In this document: in pieces, positions 1 to 8,955 of the stretch | How the letters are laid out: each line of letters starts with the position of its first letter | Position numbering within the stretch: the stretch's first letter is position 1 | NCBI GenBank assembly: GCA_029572965.1 | Contig: JAKPQD010000223.1 | Coordinates: 1-52,850, forward strand | Direction: 5' to 3' | DNA length: 52,850 nucleotides | From: Bacteroidota bacterium | GTDB lineage: Bacteria > Bacteroidota > Bacteroidia > Bacteroidales > DTGW01 | Position numbers and translations under genes: made by a program | The notes under the pieces: model-generated | Seen by the model: the letters and a program-made list of their open reading frames with translations, nothing else | What the model was told of the DNA's origin: nothing | The model's database searches: none

Positions 1-1
1 C

Positions 2-376
2 TTTAATGTTGGCCGTGGAACTGATTTCCCTTTTCAAACTTATGGACATCCTCAGTTTGAGTTGAAGAATTTTTCATATATCCCACAATGCAAGAAAGGA
101 ACAATGACTCTGCATTGTGACACCCTGTGCTATGGGGAAGATTTAAGGAGTGTTTTTTGCAATGGCTTTACTCTCGACTATGTAATAAATGCATATAATC
201 GTTATTCCAATAAACAGGCTTTTTTCAATCGTTTTTTTGCAAATCTTATAGGAAATACCTGGGTTAAAGAACAGGTTGTTAATGGAAAAGAGATAAGCGA
301 AATTCAAAAAATGTGGGAAAGTGACCTCGATTTTTTTAAAGATTCTATCAGGGTTAAATATTTGATATACAAGTAA
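2..376 (+). CDS. DUF1343 exo-muramidase (NamZ-like), 3' part
   Basis: The frame is open from the left edge, so the start lies outside the window and only about 125 C-terminal residues are present. The first residues read NVGRGTDFPFQTYGHPQF, which matches the conserved NxGRGTxxPFxxxG block of the DUF1343 family. Characterised members (NamZ) are exo-beta-N-acetylmuramidases that remove terminal MurNAc from peptidoglycan fragments. The rest is the family's basic and aromatic C-terminal domain. The next gene on the same strand is another cell-wall enzyme, a lytic transglycosylase, so a shared role in wall turnover or recycling is plausible. The family call rests on the motif. The substrate is inferred from the family. 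Confidence 0.8.
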   Translation, partial: FNVGRGTDFPFQTYGHPQFELKNFSYIPQCKKGTMTLHCDTLCYGEDLRSVFCNGFTLDYVINAYNRYSNKQAFFNRFFANLIGNTWVKEQVVNGKEISEIQKMWESDLDFFKDSIRVKYLIYK

Positions 377-459
377 AAAAGCTGATTTGTACTATTTCTT
401 TTATCCTTGAAAAATAATTGTTAGTCAAAATTAACTTTATCGGCATGATTTTTGAAATA

Positions 460-467
460 CTTTTGCG
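460..467 (+). promoter_or_regulatory. -7 box (TAnnTTTG) before the mltF-like gene
   Basis: TACTTTTG followed by C matches the Bacteroidota -7 consensus TAnnTTTG. No convincing -33 TTG sits at the usual distance. A transcript starting about 7 bases downstream would leave a leader of about 14 bases before TTG at 488, which favours that start codon over the earlier TTG at 452. Confidence 0.45.
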
Positions 468-487
468 CTTTCAAAAATTTAAATGTT

Positions 488-1873
488 TTGATAAGAAAAA
501 AACTTTACTTTTTAGTACTGGTGCCCTTGTTGTTCAGCACCTGTAACTTCAACCGAAACAACCTGGCTACAGAAGCCGATCTTCCCGAGATTCAAAAACG
601 GGGGCGAATAGTAGCACTCACCAACTACAATACCTCAGATTACTTTGTTTACAATGGCAACCCAATGGGTTTTCAGTTTGAGTTGTTGAGGCAGTTTGCT
701 GAGTATTCGGGTTACCAGTTAGATATTGTTGTTAGCAACAATATGGCAGATGCTATGCAGATGCTTATTGACGGGAAGTGCGATATTATTGCCCAAAACA
801 TTGCCCCTACGCCTGAACATTTGTTGTATGCCTCGTTTACGTTTCCTATATTGCAGGGAAAGCAGGTGCTTGTGCAACAAAACAAAAGTGAGTCGCCGGG
901 GCGCTATATTTCAGACCTGAACCAGCTGAAAAACAAAACAGTTATTGTATCATCTGGAACTGCCTTTGCTCAAAGATTAAAAAACCTTGAAACAGAGATA
1001 GCCGGTAAAATAGATGTCGTAGAAGTGCCTGAAGATGAAGAACAGCTTATTAGGTTTGTCGCAGGTGGCGAAATTGACTATACCGTGTGCGATGAATATA
1101 CTGCAAGGCTCAATAAACAATATTTCCCAAAGCTTGATATTAATGTAGAGGTGAGTATTCCTCAAAATATGTCGTGGGCTGTGCGCAATAACTCGCCCAA
1201 ATTATTGGAATTGCTAAACCGCTTTATTGAAGCAGAAAAGAAGACTTCCCGTATTGCTGTGTTATATAATAAGTATTATCAAAACCAGTGGGCGCAAGGG
1301 ATGGTCAATAGCAAGTATTTTGTATTGAACTCCGGACAACTTTCGCCTTACGACGAGCTGCTGATGAGTTGTAGCGCTGAGCTTCAATGGGATTGGCGAT
1401 TGCTGGCTGCCATTATTTATAAGGAGTCGCAGTTTATTCCCAATATAAAATCCCACAGGGGGGCGGTTGGGCTAATGCAATTAATGCCCTCTACTGCAGG
1501 CTTGATGGGTTATGATTCTACTCAGGTTGAAGACCCTTCAAAAAATATTATTATAGGGGTTAAATATCTTAAGTGGCTTGACAATAAGATATCTTCATTA
1601 ATCCCAGTCAAAGAAGAACGTATTAAGTTTGTATTAGCTGCATATAATATTGGGTTGGGCCATATTTTTGATGCTATTGAACTGGCTAAAAAGTATAAAA
1701 AGGATGCAACCAAATGGGATACAGTGAAAGATTTTTTGTTAAACAAGGCTATGCCTGAGTATTACCGTGATGCCGTAGTGAAATTTGGCCCTTGTGTTGG
1801 AAAGCAGACTGTTACTTATGTATCTGAAGTATTAAGCTGTTATTCACATTACAAAAACCTTACACCACAGTAA
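488..1873 (+). CDS. mltF: MltF-type lytic transglycosylase lipoprotein
   Basis: The product has two parts. A periplasmic solute-binding (SBP_bac_3) module spans about residues 35-270, with the typical opening KRGRIVALTNYN. A C-terminal SLT lysozyme-like domain carries the catalytic glutamate in IIYKESQF, followed by GLMQLMPSTA and AAYNIG. This is the MltF architecture: the enzyme cleaves peptidoglycan between MurNAc and GlcNAc to give 1,6-anhydro products, and the binding module senses muropeptides. The N-terminus is a hydrophobic signal ending in LFSTC, a lipobox. There is no in-frame ATG. TTG at 488 is preferred because of the -7 box upstream, and TTG at 452 would add 12 residues. It follows the DUF1343 gene on the same strand. 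Confidence 0.88.
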   Translation: MIRKKLYFLVLVPLLFSTCNFNRNNLATEADLPEIQKRGRIVALTNYNTSDYFVYNGNPMGFQFELLRQFAEYSGYQLDIVVSNNMADAMQMLIDGKCDIIAQNIAPTPEHLLYASFTFPILQGKQVLVQQNKSESPGRYISDLNQLKNKTVIVSSGTAFAQRLKNLETEIAGKIDVVEVPEDEEQLIRFVAGGEIDYTVCDEYTARLNKQYFPKLDINVEVSIPQNMSWAVRNNSPKLLELLNRFIEAEKKTSRIAVLYNKYYQNQWAQGMVNSKYFVLNSGQLSPYDELLMSCSAELQWDWRLLAAIIYKESQFIPNIKSHRGAVGLMQLMPSTAGLMGYDSTQVEDPSKNIIIGVKYLKWLDNKISSLIPVKEERIKFVLAAYNIGLGHIFDAIELAKKYKKDATKWDTVKDFLLNKAMPEYYRDAVVKFGPCVGKQTVTYVSEVLSCYSHYKNLTPQ

Positions 1874-1878
1874 ATATG

Positions 1879-3336
1879 CTACTTCCCATTCTTGCTTTTT
1901 AATTCTTCCAGTCTTTGCTTTTTCTTTAGCGTGTTGCTATAAGCACTACAGGCTGCAGAACTTGAACCTTTTGATTTTCCGGACGAGCAACCAAACAAGA
2001 GGTTGAAGCCAAAGCGGAGGTTGACAAACTTTGTAGATTTCCATTTTATCATACCATAAACATTGTCTGCAATGGCGTAAAAGCCAAATGTAGGGGTGCG
2101 GGCGCTGATACCAGCCCCGAGATTCATCAAAGTGCCGCGCGTAAACGTCCAGCTCAGGCTCCCGGCCAGAAAGTTTTTGTATTTTGCATTAATGGCTGGG
2201 CTTATTCCTTGCAATATTTTCCCATGATAATATTCGGAGCGGTATGTGAGGCTGGCATTTGCCCAATCATTCAAATCATAAGAAGCTCCGAGGTATAACT
2301 TGGGTGTAAGGAAGGTAAAATAAGATGATTGAGAAGTTGAATAGCTATAAGCATCTTGTGCAGCATTGACTACTGAATCGAGGTTGTTGAATGTTCCTGT
2401 TAAAGGGTCGTATTGAATGCCATTGAAATTATAACTACCACTAATGTCAACTTGTGCAGGTGAATAACGCCAGTAAATACCCCCAATATCAAGCAAACTG
2501 GCTGCTACAGTTGTGTTATCGTCCAGTTGGTAAAGCGTGCCAAAGTCAAACGAGATGCCCGGGTTTTGCCGGTTGAGAAGCAAAGATACAATGCTTGCAT
2601 CTACAAGTTCTATGGACGTTGGCTGATTTTGGGCATCGGTAGTAATTACAAACGGAGATGCTTTAATAAGATAATGCCCTGAAGCGCTTAGTTGCAAAGA
2701 GTCTGATGTAGTGGTCAGCGCTAGATCCTTTTTTCGTGTTTGAATGTTCACTTTGCCAAACAGCAACTTGGCATGAATGCCCAAAGTCCATTGGTTGTCA
2801 ATTTTTTTTGAAGCGCCAATGCCCCATTCACGATAATATATGCCATGTAAGGCTGTCCCCCCAACATCAAATGTTTCGCCTATATGCGGTGCATTGCCTT
2901 GCAGGGTAAGGCTTATGAGGTTACCGGAATAGTTCAACCCTACGTCTATTTTATCCTGAAGGTGAAAGTTGAAGTAGATGTCTTTGTAAAAAAATCCAAA
3001 GTGGATAAGGCTTATTTGCGTTTCAAGGCGTATGTTTTCCAAATCTCCTGAGGCATTGATAAGGTAATCAGGTTTGAAAACACTGTTCCCGGACTGGTTG
3101 GTAGTGATGATATCTTTGTATCTAAATAAGGTATTGGAATATCCAACATGGATTGACGACAAAGCCGGGATACCAACATAGACTTTACAAGGGATTTGTA
3201 CTGCCGGGTTTAGTATATTGGCTTGTGGTAAGGTGTGCATAAAGTAAAGCGTATAGTTGTCCTGTGCTTTCGCCTGAAATACGGTTAAAAGCATGAACAT
3301 AATAAAGATGCTATGTTTAGCCTTTATTGTTATCAT
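1879..3336 (-). CDS. DUF5723 outer-membrane beta-barrel protein
   Basis: A 485-residue protein with a signal peptide ending in FQAKAQD. The mature part opens YTLYFMHTLPQANILNPAV, typical of DUF5723/PorP-like Bacteroidota proteins, and continues with alternating aromatic strands expected of an outer-membrane barrel. The C-terminus is Lys/Ser-rich rather than a barrel-closing aromatic residue. The gene starts 4 bp inside the end of an upstream lipoprotein gene (ATGA overlap), so the two are translationally coupled. A second copy of this lipoprotein plus DUF5723 arrangement lies at 49.3-52.4 kb. Function is unknown; surface assembly or gliding/secretion roles of related barrels are only suggestive. 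Confidence 0.75.
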   Translation of the reverse strand: MITIKAKHSIFIMFMLLTVFQAKAQDNYTLYFMHTLPQANILNPAVQIPCKVYVGIPALSSIHVGYSNTLFRYKDIITTNQSGNSVFKPDYLINASGDLENIRLETQISLIHFGFFYKDIYFNFHLQDKIDVGLNYSGNLISLTLQGNAPHIGETFDVGGTALHGIYYREWGIGASKKIDNQWTLGIHAKLLFGKVNIQTRKKDLALTTTSDSLQLSASGHYLIKASPFVITTDAQNQPTSIELVDASIVSLLLNRQNPGISFDFGTLYQLDDNTTVAASLLDIGGIYWRYSPAQVDISGSYNFNGIQYDPLTGTFNNLDSVVNAAQDAYSYSTSQSSYFTFLTPKLYLGASYDLNDWANASLTYRSEYYHGKILQGISPAINAKYKNFLAGSLSWTFTRGTLMNLGAGISARTPTFGFYAIADNVYGMIKWKSTKFVNLRFGFNLLFGCSSGKSKGSSSAACSAYSNTLKKKQRLEELKSKNGK

Positions 3337-3972
3337 TCGCTTATCAGGTAGTCAAATTCTATGATTACAGCGATATACAAATTCACCTTGTATGTTTCAT
3401 AATACTTGTATTGCTCGTTCTTTTTTATCTGGTTGTTGACTGCACAGTACAGATGAATGTATTGTGCTTTAAGCCATGAGTCTATCTGTTGTTTGTCGAG
3501 GGTTATGTCTGTTCTGTTTTTAGCTTCTTCCTTAATGGTAAGGTCTTCATTGTATTGGGCTGCATCAATGTCTATTTTTGATAAGAAGCTTGAACCCAGG
3601 GTGCTTTGATTGTTTGATGTGTCAAGGGTTACAAATAGTGCCGCATTGGCCGGGAATTGGTTAGAGCTGAAAATACGCAGGGTCAGTGATTTTATATATT
3701 TGTTGTTTTGGTCGAATTTAAAAATGTCAATGGGTACGTTGTCTCCCATATATTATGGTGTCTGGTATTTGCAGGTATTCGGGGTGTTCTTTCCATGCCT
3801 CAGGCATATTTATCCCCATAATCTTTAGGTTTAAATACGTATTGCCAAGTGGAAAAGCCCATGTTCCCTGATATTGGTGCTCAGTTTTGAGGCCAGAGAG
3901 GTCATCAGGTTCATCACATGCTGCAAATGCAAACATGATAAAAGCAATAAAAAATAGGGGTATTTTTTTCAT
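3333..3972 (-). pseudogene. Lipoprotein partner of DUF5723, frameshifted
   Basis: Two overlapping frames make one protein. The 5' part (start ATG at 3972, MKKIPLFFIAFIMFAFAAC) has a clear lipoprotein signal with lipobox FAAC and then WAFPLGNTYLNL. It ends in ...IIYGRQRTH-stop. The next frame resumes GDNVPIDIFKF and runs to 3333. Removing one base from the C-run at 3746-3748 (GGG on the coding strand) joins them as IIYGDNVPIDIF, giving a protein of about 212 residues. The WAFPLGNTYLNL segment resembles LAFPIGSTTIKL in the 564-residue lipoprotein at 49.3 kb, so they are probably related. The shift may be a real mutation, slippage at the homopolymer, or an assembly error. It overlaps the DUF5723 gene by 4 bp. 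Confidence 0.65.
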
Positions 3973-4270
3973 GGCGTTGCTTTTGTTTTTATAAATATAC
4001 GAATAAAGAGCATATTGATAAACGCTCAAAGAGGTGAAATAGTTCGTGAGATGGTTTTTGTAGAAAAATAACTTGTTGAGAGTTTTATAGTTATTTAGTT
4101 GCTATATATATGTAGAACTGGGTAAACATATCATAAATAAAGCTATGTCATTGATATATCAGTGCTACATGCCTCTTTTGATTATATCTGAACAAGTAAT
4201 TTGTTTTTGTTATTTGAGGGATAACAATAAATGATGTGTCTCATGGTAAACTTAGAAATTAAAATTTATT

Positions 4271-5314
4271 ATGATGAAACACATTTATTCCTTAATCGCA
4301 GGTTTTATCCTGTTTAGTGCCAATTTGTATTCTTGCACAGTCTTTTCGGTCAGTAATGCTGATACAGCTTTGTTTGGTAATAGTGAAGCCTGGTTGCCGG
4401 GTTCAAAAACCCGTTATTGGGTTATTCCGGCCAGTGACAATAGTTTCGGCAGAATTTGTTTCGGTTATCAAGGCGAAGCTTTGGCCCAAGGAGGCATGAA
4501 CGAAGCAGGCCTGGCGTTTGATTGGGTTGCCAGTCTTGAATCTTCGGGTTATGAACTGAATGACACTCTTATTACGCTTGAAACCAGTTTGTCCGAAAAA
4601 ATACTGGCTGAGGCTTCTACAGTTGATGAGGCCATTAAGTATTATGAAAAATATAACGAACCTTACTTTTCTAATGCTCAAATACTGCTTGCTGATAAAA
4701 ATGGTGATGCAGCAATAGTTGGATGGCAAAATGGTAAACTTAAGGTTGAAAAGAAGAATGGCAAGGCTATTGTCTTAGGATATGAAGATACAGTAGCTTT
4801 TAATTTTCTCAAAAATATTGAGCCAATTAATCCTCAAAATTGTGCCACAATCCTGGCTAAAGTACTTCAAAGAGGTATCATTGCTACATGTTATTCAAAT
4901 ATATTCAATTTAAAGACAGGAGAAATAAATGTGTATAATTTTCTGGAAACGAGCAATTCTATAAGGCTCAACCTCAAAGAAGAACTTGCAAAAGGTGCAC
5001 ATTCTGTCAATCTCAATGAGGCATTGTCTTCAGTGAAAATAAAAGTTGCAGAGGCTAATGATACTAAGAACAAGGTTTATCCTACTATATGTAAGGATAG
5101 TTTTACACTGGAAATGAGGGATGTCAATGGTAAAATTCTCGATGTTTTTATTATTGATATGTTTGGCCGAAAACAAATGCATTTCATTGAGAATGTGGTT
5201 GGCAGTAATGTTTTTACTAAAACATTTCATATTAGCAATCTCAAAGAAGGCAATTATTTAGTTATTGTCTATGATGGAATGAATCAAAGCCAGTATAAGG
5301 TAGTGAAGTATTAA
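4271..5314 (+). CDS. Secreted Ntn-type linear amide hydrolase
   Basis: A signal peptide (residues 1-21) is followed directly by Cys22 in SCTVFSV. This is the position where N-terminal-nucleophile hydrolases of the choloylglycine hydrolase / penicillin V acylase group expose their catalytic cysteine after cleavage. GNSEAWLPG and QGGMNEAGLAFD fit the same fold (the family has the N-E-GL motif). The enzyme is expected to cut linear amides, such as bile-salt conjugates, N-acyl compounds or beta-lactam side chains; the substrate cannot be deduced. The last 75 or so residues (LDVFIIDMFGRK ... FHISNLKEGNYLVIVYDG) look like a T9SS type A sorting domain, implying export across the outer membrane. Start ATG at 4271 or 4274. 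Confidence 0.72.
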   Translation: MMKHIYSLIAGFILFSANLYSCTVFSVSNADTALFGNSEAWLPGSKTRYWVIPASDNSFGRICFGYQGEALAQGGMNEAGLAFDWVASLESSGYELNDTLITLETSLSEKILAEASTVDEAIKYYEKYNEPYFSNAQILLADKNGDAAIVGWQNGKLKVEKKNGKAIVLGYEDTVAFNFLKNIEPINPQNCATILAKVLQRGIIATCYSNIFNLKTGEINVYNFLETSNSIRLNLKEELAKGAHSVNLNEALSSVKIKVAEANDTKNKVYPTICKDSFTLEMRDVNGKILDVFIIDMFGRKQMHFIENVVGSNVFTKTFHISNLKEGNYLVIVYDGMNQSQYKVVKY

Positions 5315-5435
5315 TCATTTTTTTATTAAGAAAACTGTATCGCAAAACTTCTTTTTGTAAAAGTCAAAGTCGTCTTTTACATTTGTTGGAAATAATTTTT
5401 ATCAGATAAAGCCCTTCTTTGTTATTTCTCTGGTT

Positions 5436-6011
5436 ATGATTGAAGTTTCTATAAAAAATATGCTTGGCGATTATCAATATAATCCTGCTGATATTGAGAT
5501 AATTGCTTCAAAATTTTACCCGGAAACAATTAAAAAAGGAGCTGTTTTTTGCGAAAGAGGCAAACGTATTAACAAGGTAGGCATTTTAAGCAAAGGGCTG
5601 TTGTTGGCTTATTATGAGAATTATCAGGATGAAATAGAGGTTTCGCGATACTTTGATACAGTAGTAAATGGCATTGTTGTGGACTTTGATGCGTTTGTTA
5701 ATCAAAAGCCATGCAGCGAAACCATTAAAGCAATTGAAGACTCGGAGATGCTTTGTATTACCAGGCAAAATTTATATCAGCTCTATAAAGAAGTCCCTGC
5801 AATGAACATTATAGGAAGAAGATTGGCTGAAGAAGGTTATGTGTTGGCCGTCAGACGTATTCAAGCATTGCAAACGCTTGATACAGAGGAGCGTTTCCGG
5901 AGGTTGTATTTGGCAAATCCAACGCTGTTCAATAGAATCTCCAAAAAAGATATGGCCACCTTTCTGAAAATGAACAGAAACCTCATTACTCAATATCTTA
6001 AAAAAGTTTAA
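5436..6011 (+). CDS. Crp/Fnr-family transcriptional regulator
   Basis: A 191-residue protein with an N-terminal cyclic-nucleotide-binding-like beta roll (about 25-115, including FCERGKRINKVGILSKGLL) and a C-terminal helix-turn-helix (RISKKDMATFLKMNRNLITQYL, about 165-190). This is the common short Bacteroidota Crp type. No cysteine cluster for an Fnr iron-sulphur centre is evident and the phosphate-binding cassette is degenerate, so cAMP binding is doubtful. The MBL-fold hydrolase gene follows 74 bp downstream on the same strand and may be its target or operon partner. The ligand is unknown. Confidence 0.82.
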   Translation: MIEVSIKNMLGDYQYNPADIEIIASKFYPETIKKGAVFCERGKRINKVGILSKGLLLAYYENYQDEIEVSRYFDTVVNGIVVDFDAFVNQKPCSETIKAIEDSEMLCITRQNLYQLYKEVPAMNIIGRRLAEEGYVLAVRRIQALQTLDTEERFRRLYLANPTLFNRISKKDMATFLKMNRNLITQYLKKV

Positions 6012-6085
6012 AGCCCTATTTGGCAATCTAAATTGCATTTTGTTGTTTTTCTTGCCCATATTTTTGTCAGTAAAAACCTAATAGC

Positions 6086-6832
6086 ATGAAAAACACATTT
6101 TACATTATGTGCATCTGTGTATGCACCACTTTGTTGGCTCAGTGCCAAAGTATTCCAACTACTAACATCATGGAAGATGAAGTGTACATAAAATGCTTCC
6201 CGACAGGGATTTACAACTCCAATTGTTATGTTGTCTCTAAAGACGGCCTTGGGTTTATGGTCGATGCCGGAGCCCCTGATACTACTGTTCTTCAGTATAT
6301 AAGGGAAAACAATATTAAGATAAAGTATATCTTTTGCACACATAGCCATATTGACCATGTGCTTTTTGCTCCTGAGGCAAAACAATACACTGGCGGTAAA
6401 ATAGTGCTTCATGCCAATGATGAAGACCATTACAAGTATTACACCTCTGAACGTATTGGTGAATGGATGAAAAGCGGACAAGTGACAGAACAGCAAATGC
6501 CGTATATTGAGAAATTTATCCATATCAAATATGACACATTGGTTCATGGCGATGAAGAATTTGCAATAGGGAAGCTGAAAGTTAAAATTCTTTATACTCC
6601 AGGGCATTCAAAAGGCTCGATGTGTATTTTTCTGAATGAAAAATATCTTTTTACCGGAGATGCTGTATTTAACGACAATGTGGGCAATGCTGAGATTAGT
6701 TCGGGCAATATCAGTGATTTGGAAAAGTATATAAAAGAAGAAATACTGGTTTTAAGTGACGATGTCGTATTATTTCAAGGCCATGGCGGAAAAATGTTGC
6801 TAAAAGATTTATTGCCAAAGATTTCTTTTTAG
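6086..6832 (+). CDS. MBL-fold metallo-hydrolase lipoprotein
   Basis: A 248-residue protein with a signal and lipobox (LLAQC), so probably a lipoprotein, followed by a metallo-beta-lactamase fold. The zinc motif THSHIDHV, the third histidine in TPGHSKGSM, the bridging aspartate in FTGDAVF and the late histidine in FQGHGG are all present, so the enzyme should be active. The GFMVDAG / TPGHSKGS spacing is that of the glyoxalase II-like group that hydrolyses thioesters and related compounds. The substrate is unknown. It lies downstream of the Crp-like regulator. Confidence 0.82.
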   Translation: MKNTFYIMCICVCTTLLAQCQSIPTTNIMEDEVYIKCFPTGIYNSNCYVVSKDGLGFMVDAGAPDTTVLQYIRENNIKIKYIFCTHSHIDHVLFAPEAKQYTGGKIVLHANDEDHYKYYTSERIGEWMKSGQVTEQQMPYIEKFIHIKYDTLVHGDEEFAIGKLKVKILYTPGHSKGSMCIFLNEKYLFTGDAVFNDNVGNAEISSGNISDLEKYIKEEILVLSDDVVLFQGHGGKMLLKDLLPKISF

Positions 6833-6842
6833 CTTTTGGAAA

Positions 6843-6968
6843 AAAGAGGGTGTGTAAAAAGGTCAAATTTGTTCATTTTTGACTCTGCTCAAAATGACAA
6901 ATTGCTGATTATCAATCGTCAGGCTGAGCGAAGTCGAAGCCTTTTCAGACTTTTTACACACCCTCTTT
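6843..6968 (+). mobile_element. MITE-like element with 21-bp terminal inverted repeats
   Basis: The segment starts AAAGAGGGTGTGTAAAAAG and ends with its reverse complement (arms 6843-6864 and 6948-6968, one extra G in the left arm). Between them are TGACTCTGCTCAAAATGACA and CGTCAGGCTGAGCGAAGTCG, which are themselves inverted relative to each other and resemble REP-like pieces common in Bacteroidota genomes. No ORF is inside. The TGTGTAAA core of the ends recalls IS256-type termini, so it could be a non-autonomous derivative; that link is tentative. No clear target-site duplication is seen. In RNA it would fold into a long hairpin after the MBL gene. Confidence 0.6.
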
Positions 6969-7027
6969 CAGTTTTTTGCTTTTCTTTTGGCATTCGTAAT
7001 TCGTCATTAGTAATCAGTAATTCTCTT

Positions 7028-7035
7028 TATCTTTG
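7028..7035 (+). promoter_or_regulatory. -7 box (TAnnTTTG) before nspC
   Basis: TATCTTTG followed by CC matches the Bacteroidota -7 element and lies 15 bp before the nspC ATG. No good -33 element is seen. The start codon would be very close to the transcript start. Confidence 0.5.
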
Positions 7036-7050
7036 CCGAAAAATTAAAGA

Positions 7051-8196
7051 ATGGCAATAGATTTTAATAAAGTTCCTTCCCCTTGTTATGTGCTTGATGA
7101 AGCGTTGCTTCGCCGGAACCTTCAAATAATAAGCAATGTACGAGATAAGGCGGGTGTTGAAATAATTGTTGCGCTCAAGGGTTTTGCTATGTGGAGCGCT
7201 TTCCCTATACTTCGCGAGTATGGGTTCAAACATGCTACGGCAAGCTCACTCAATGAAGCTACTTTGGCCAATGAGATTATGGGGACACCAGCTCATACCT
7301 ATTGCCCGGCATATAGCCCTGATGAGTTTGATGAAATAGTTGGTTTGAGCAGCCATATTACGTTCAATTCGCTTTCGCAGTTTGAGTTTTTTAAAAATAA
7401 AATTAAGTCAGCCAACGAAAATGTAAGCGTTGGTTTACGCATCAACCCGGGTTATTCGGAAGTAAAGACTATGCTCTACAATCCTTGTGCACCGGGTGCC
7501 AGGTTGGGCATACCTGCTCAAACTATTGGCAATTCTTTGCCTAAAGGTATTGACGGCCTGCACTTTCATACTTTGTGCGAATCTTCATCGTATGATTTAG
7601 AGAAGACCTTGACTGTGGTAGAAGAAAGGTTTGGACATCTTTTTGGCCAGATAAAATGGATAAATATGGGCGGAGGCCACCTGATGACCCGCAAAGACTA
7701 TGATACAGAACATCTGATAAAGCTGTTACAAACTTTTAAGCAACGATACCCGCATTTGCATGTTATACTTGAACCGGGGGCTGTATTTGCATGGGAAACA
7801 GGCTATCTTGTTTCTACAGTGCTTGATGTGGTTGAAAATGATGGTATAAAAACAGCCATGCTCGATGTTTCTTTTTCGGCACACATGCCAGATTGTTTGG
7901 AAATGCCATACAAACCGGTTATTTTAGGGGCTACTGATGAAGAAGAAGGAAAGCCTACCTATCGTATGGGCGGTAACTCATGCCTTTCAGGTGATTATAT
8001 TGGTAGTTGGTCGTTTAACAATCCGCTAAAGGTTGGCGATAAGATCGTTTTCAACGATATGATACACTATACCATGGTAAAAACAACTACTTTCAACGGT
8101 GTCCGTCATCCTTCCATTGGTATTTGGAACGACAAACAAGGCTTTCGCCTTGTTCGCCGCTTTGGATATGAGGATTATAAAAATAAGCTTTCGTAG
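7051..8196 (+). CDS. nspC: Carboxynorspermidine decarboxylase
   Basis: A 381-residue fold-III PLP decarboxylase. The N-terminal block VPSPCYVLDEALLRRNL and the PLP lysine in ALKGFAMWS (Lys43) match NspC. GLHFHTLCESS, NMGGGH and LEPGAVFAW are the other typical blocks of the carboxy(nor)spermidine decarboxylases. The enzyme converts carboxynorspermidine or carboxyspermidine to the triamine, and most Bacteroidota use this route for spermidine or related triamines. The partner dehydrogenase is 15 kb away at 23254 rather than adjacent. Length and motifs are complete. Which triamine is made cannot be read from sequence. Confidence 0.93.
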   Translation: MAIDFNKVPSPCYVLDEALLRRNLQIISNVRDKAGVEIIVALKGFAMWSAFPILREYGFKHATASSLNEATLANEIMGTPAHTYCPAYSPDEFDEIVGLSSHITFNSLSQFEFFKNKIKSANENVSVGLRINPGYSEVKTMLYNPCAPGARLGIPAQTIGNSLPKGIDGLHFHTLCESSSYDLEKTLTVVEERFGHLFGQIKWINMGGGHLMTRKDYDTEHLIKLLQTFKQRYPHLHVILEPGAVFAWETGYLVSTVLDVVENDGIKTAMLDVSFSAHMPDCLEMPYKPVILGATDEEEGKPTYRMGGNSCLSGDYIGSWSFNNPLKVGDKIVFNDMIHYTMVKTTTFNGVRHPSIGIWNDKQGFRLVRRFGYEDYKNKLS

Positions 8197-8203
8197 GGTT
8201 CAG

Positions 8204-8302
8204 GAAGATAGAATAAAGAATAAAGAACAAAGAATAAAGAAGATAGAACAAAGAAGATAGATGTTGCGTTTCCTTGTCTTTGTTCCTTGTTCCTTGTTCT
8301 TT
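8204..8302. repeat. Low-complexity purine/pyrimidine repeat between convergent genes
   Basis: An AAGATAGAATAAAGAATAAAGAACAAAG purine-rich run is followed by a pyrimidine-rich run of TTCCTTG units. The two halves are roughly complementary, so the transcript from either side could fold. The site lies between the 3' ends of nspC and the NigD-like gene and may act as a bidirectional terminator. Confidence 0.5.
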
Positions 8303-8307
8303 TCTTT

Positions 8308-8955
8308 TTAATACCTATACGTCAAATATTTTTCATATACCTTATTCCCGTATTCTTTTGCAGTGACATGCAGCACTACAGAGTCTTTCTCAGGATGTTC
8401 AATAGTTGTGAGGTCAAACGATACAAAGCCATTTAAAGTATATTGCGGGGCATCATTTTTGTCATTATGCCTGATTTCCAATTGGATGGTGTCAGCGCCA
8501 AATATCCCCGCATTTCTGGTCAGGTTTATCATGTGCTTTAAGTTATAGCCATAAAAACGAAAATCTACGTTCAGGTAGTTTTTGGATATCCATGTCCCAT
8601 TTACAAAAATCGGGTCATTGCCGATAGAGTCTGCTTTTGTCGAGTCATAAACTATTACAGGTTTTACAAGCACCTTTTCGATGTTATAAACGTTTATTAC
8701 ATAATCAATTCCCTTAGGCAATGGTTGCTCTGCCATGGTGAAATAAGCTATAACCCTGTCGTTGTCTTTGAATGATGAGCTTAAGCTGTTTTTGACCATC
8801 ATCCTGTTCCCCTTGTCAGACTCTATAATAACACTGTCAGCAGTTATCTTTAGGTTCCCTAATGTAGAATAATAGGTTTCGTTGTCTGTTTCTTCGCAAG
8901 CACTAAGCAACCCAACCATTGAAATAACAACAAACAATAATCTATGCGTCTTCAT
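8308..8955 (-). CDS. NigD-like lipoprotein
   Basis: A 215-residue protein with a lipoprotein signal (lipobox LLSAC) followed by an acidic linker. The order of domains, a small N-terminal beta domain (NLKITADSVIIESDKGNRMMV) and a C-terminal beta-sandwich with NGTWISKNYLNVDF and a terminal segment near KEYGNKVYEKYLTYRY, matches the NigD-like family of Bacteroidales. NigD was named from a bacteriocin immunity locus (nigrescin), but most family members have no known function. No bacteriocin gene is seen next to it. Family call good, function unknown. Confidence 0.72.
   Translation of the reverse strand: MKTHRLLFVVISMVGLLSACEETDNETYYSTLGNLKITADSVIIESDKGNRMMVKNSLSSSFKDNDRVIAYFTMAEQPLPKGIDYVINVYNIEKVLVKPVIVYDSTKADSIGNDPIFVNGTWISKNYLNVDFRFYGYNLKHMINLTRNAGIFGADTIQLEIRHNDKNDAPQYTLNGFVSFDLTTIEHPEKDSVVLHVTAKEYGNKVYEKYLTYRY

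Noticed and set aside
8308-8955. Bacteriocin immunity locus suggested by NigD similarity
   Set aside because: No bacteriocin precursor, peptidase or exporter gene is near. NigD-like proteins are common lipoproteins of unknown role.
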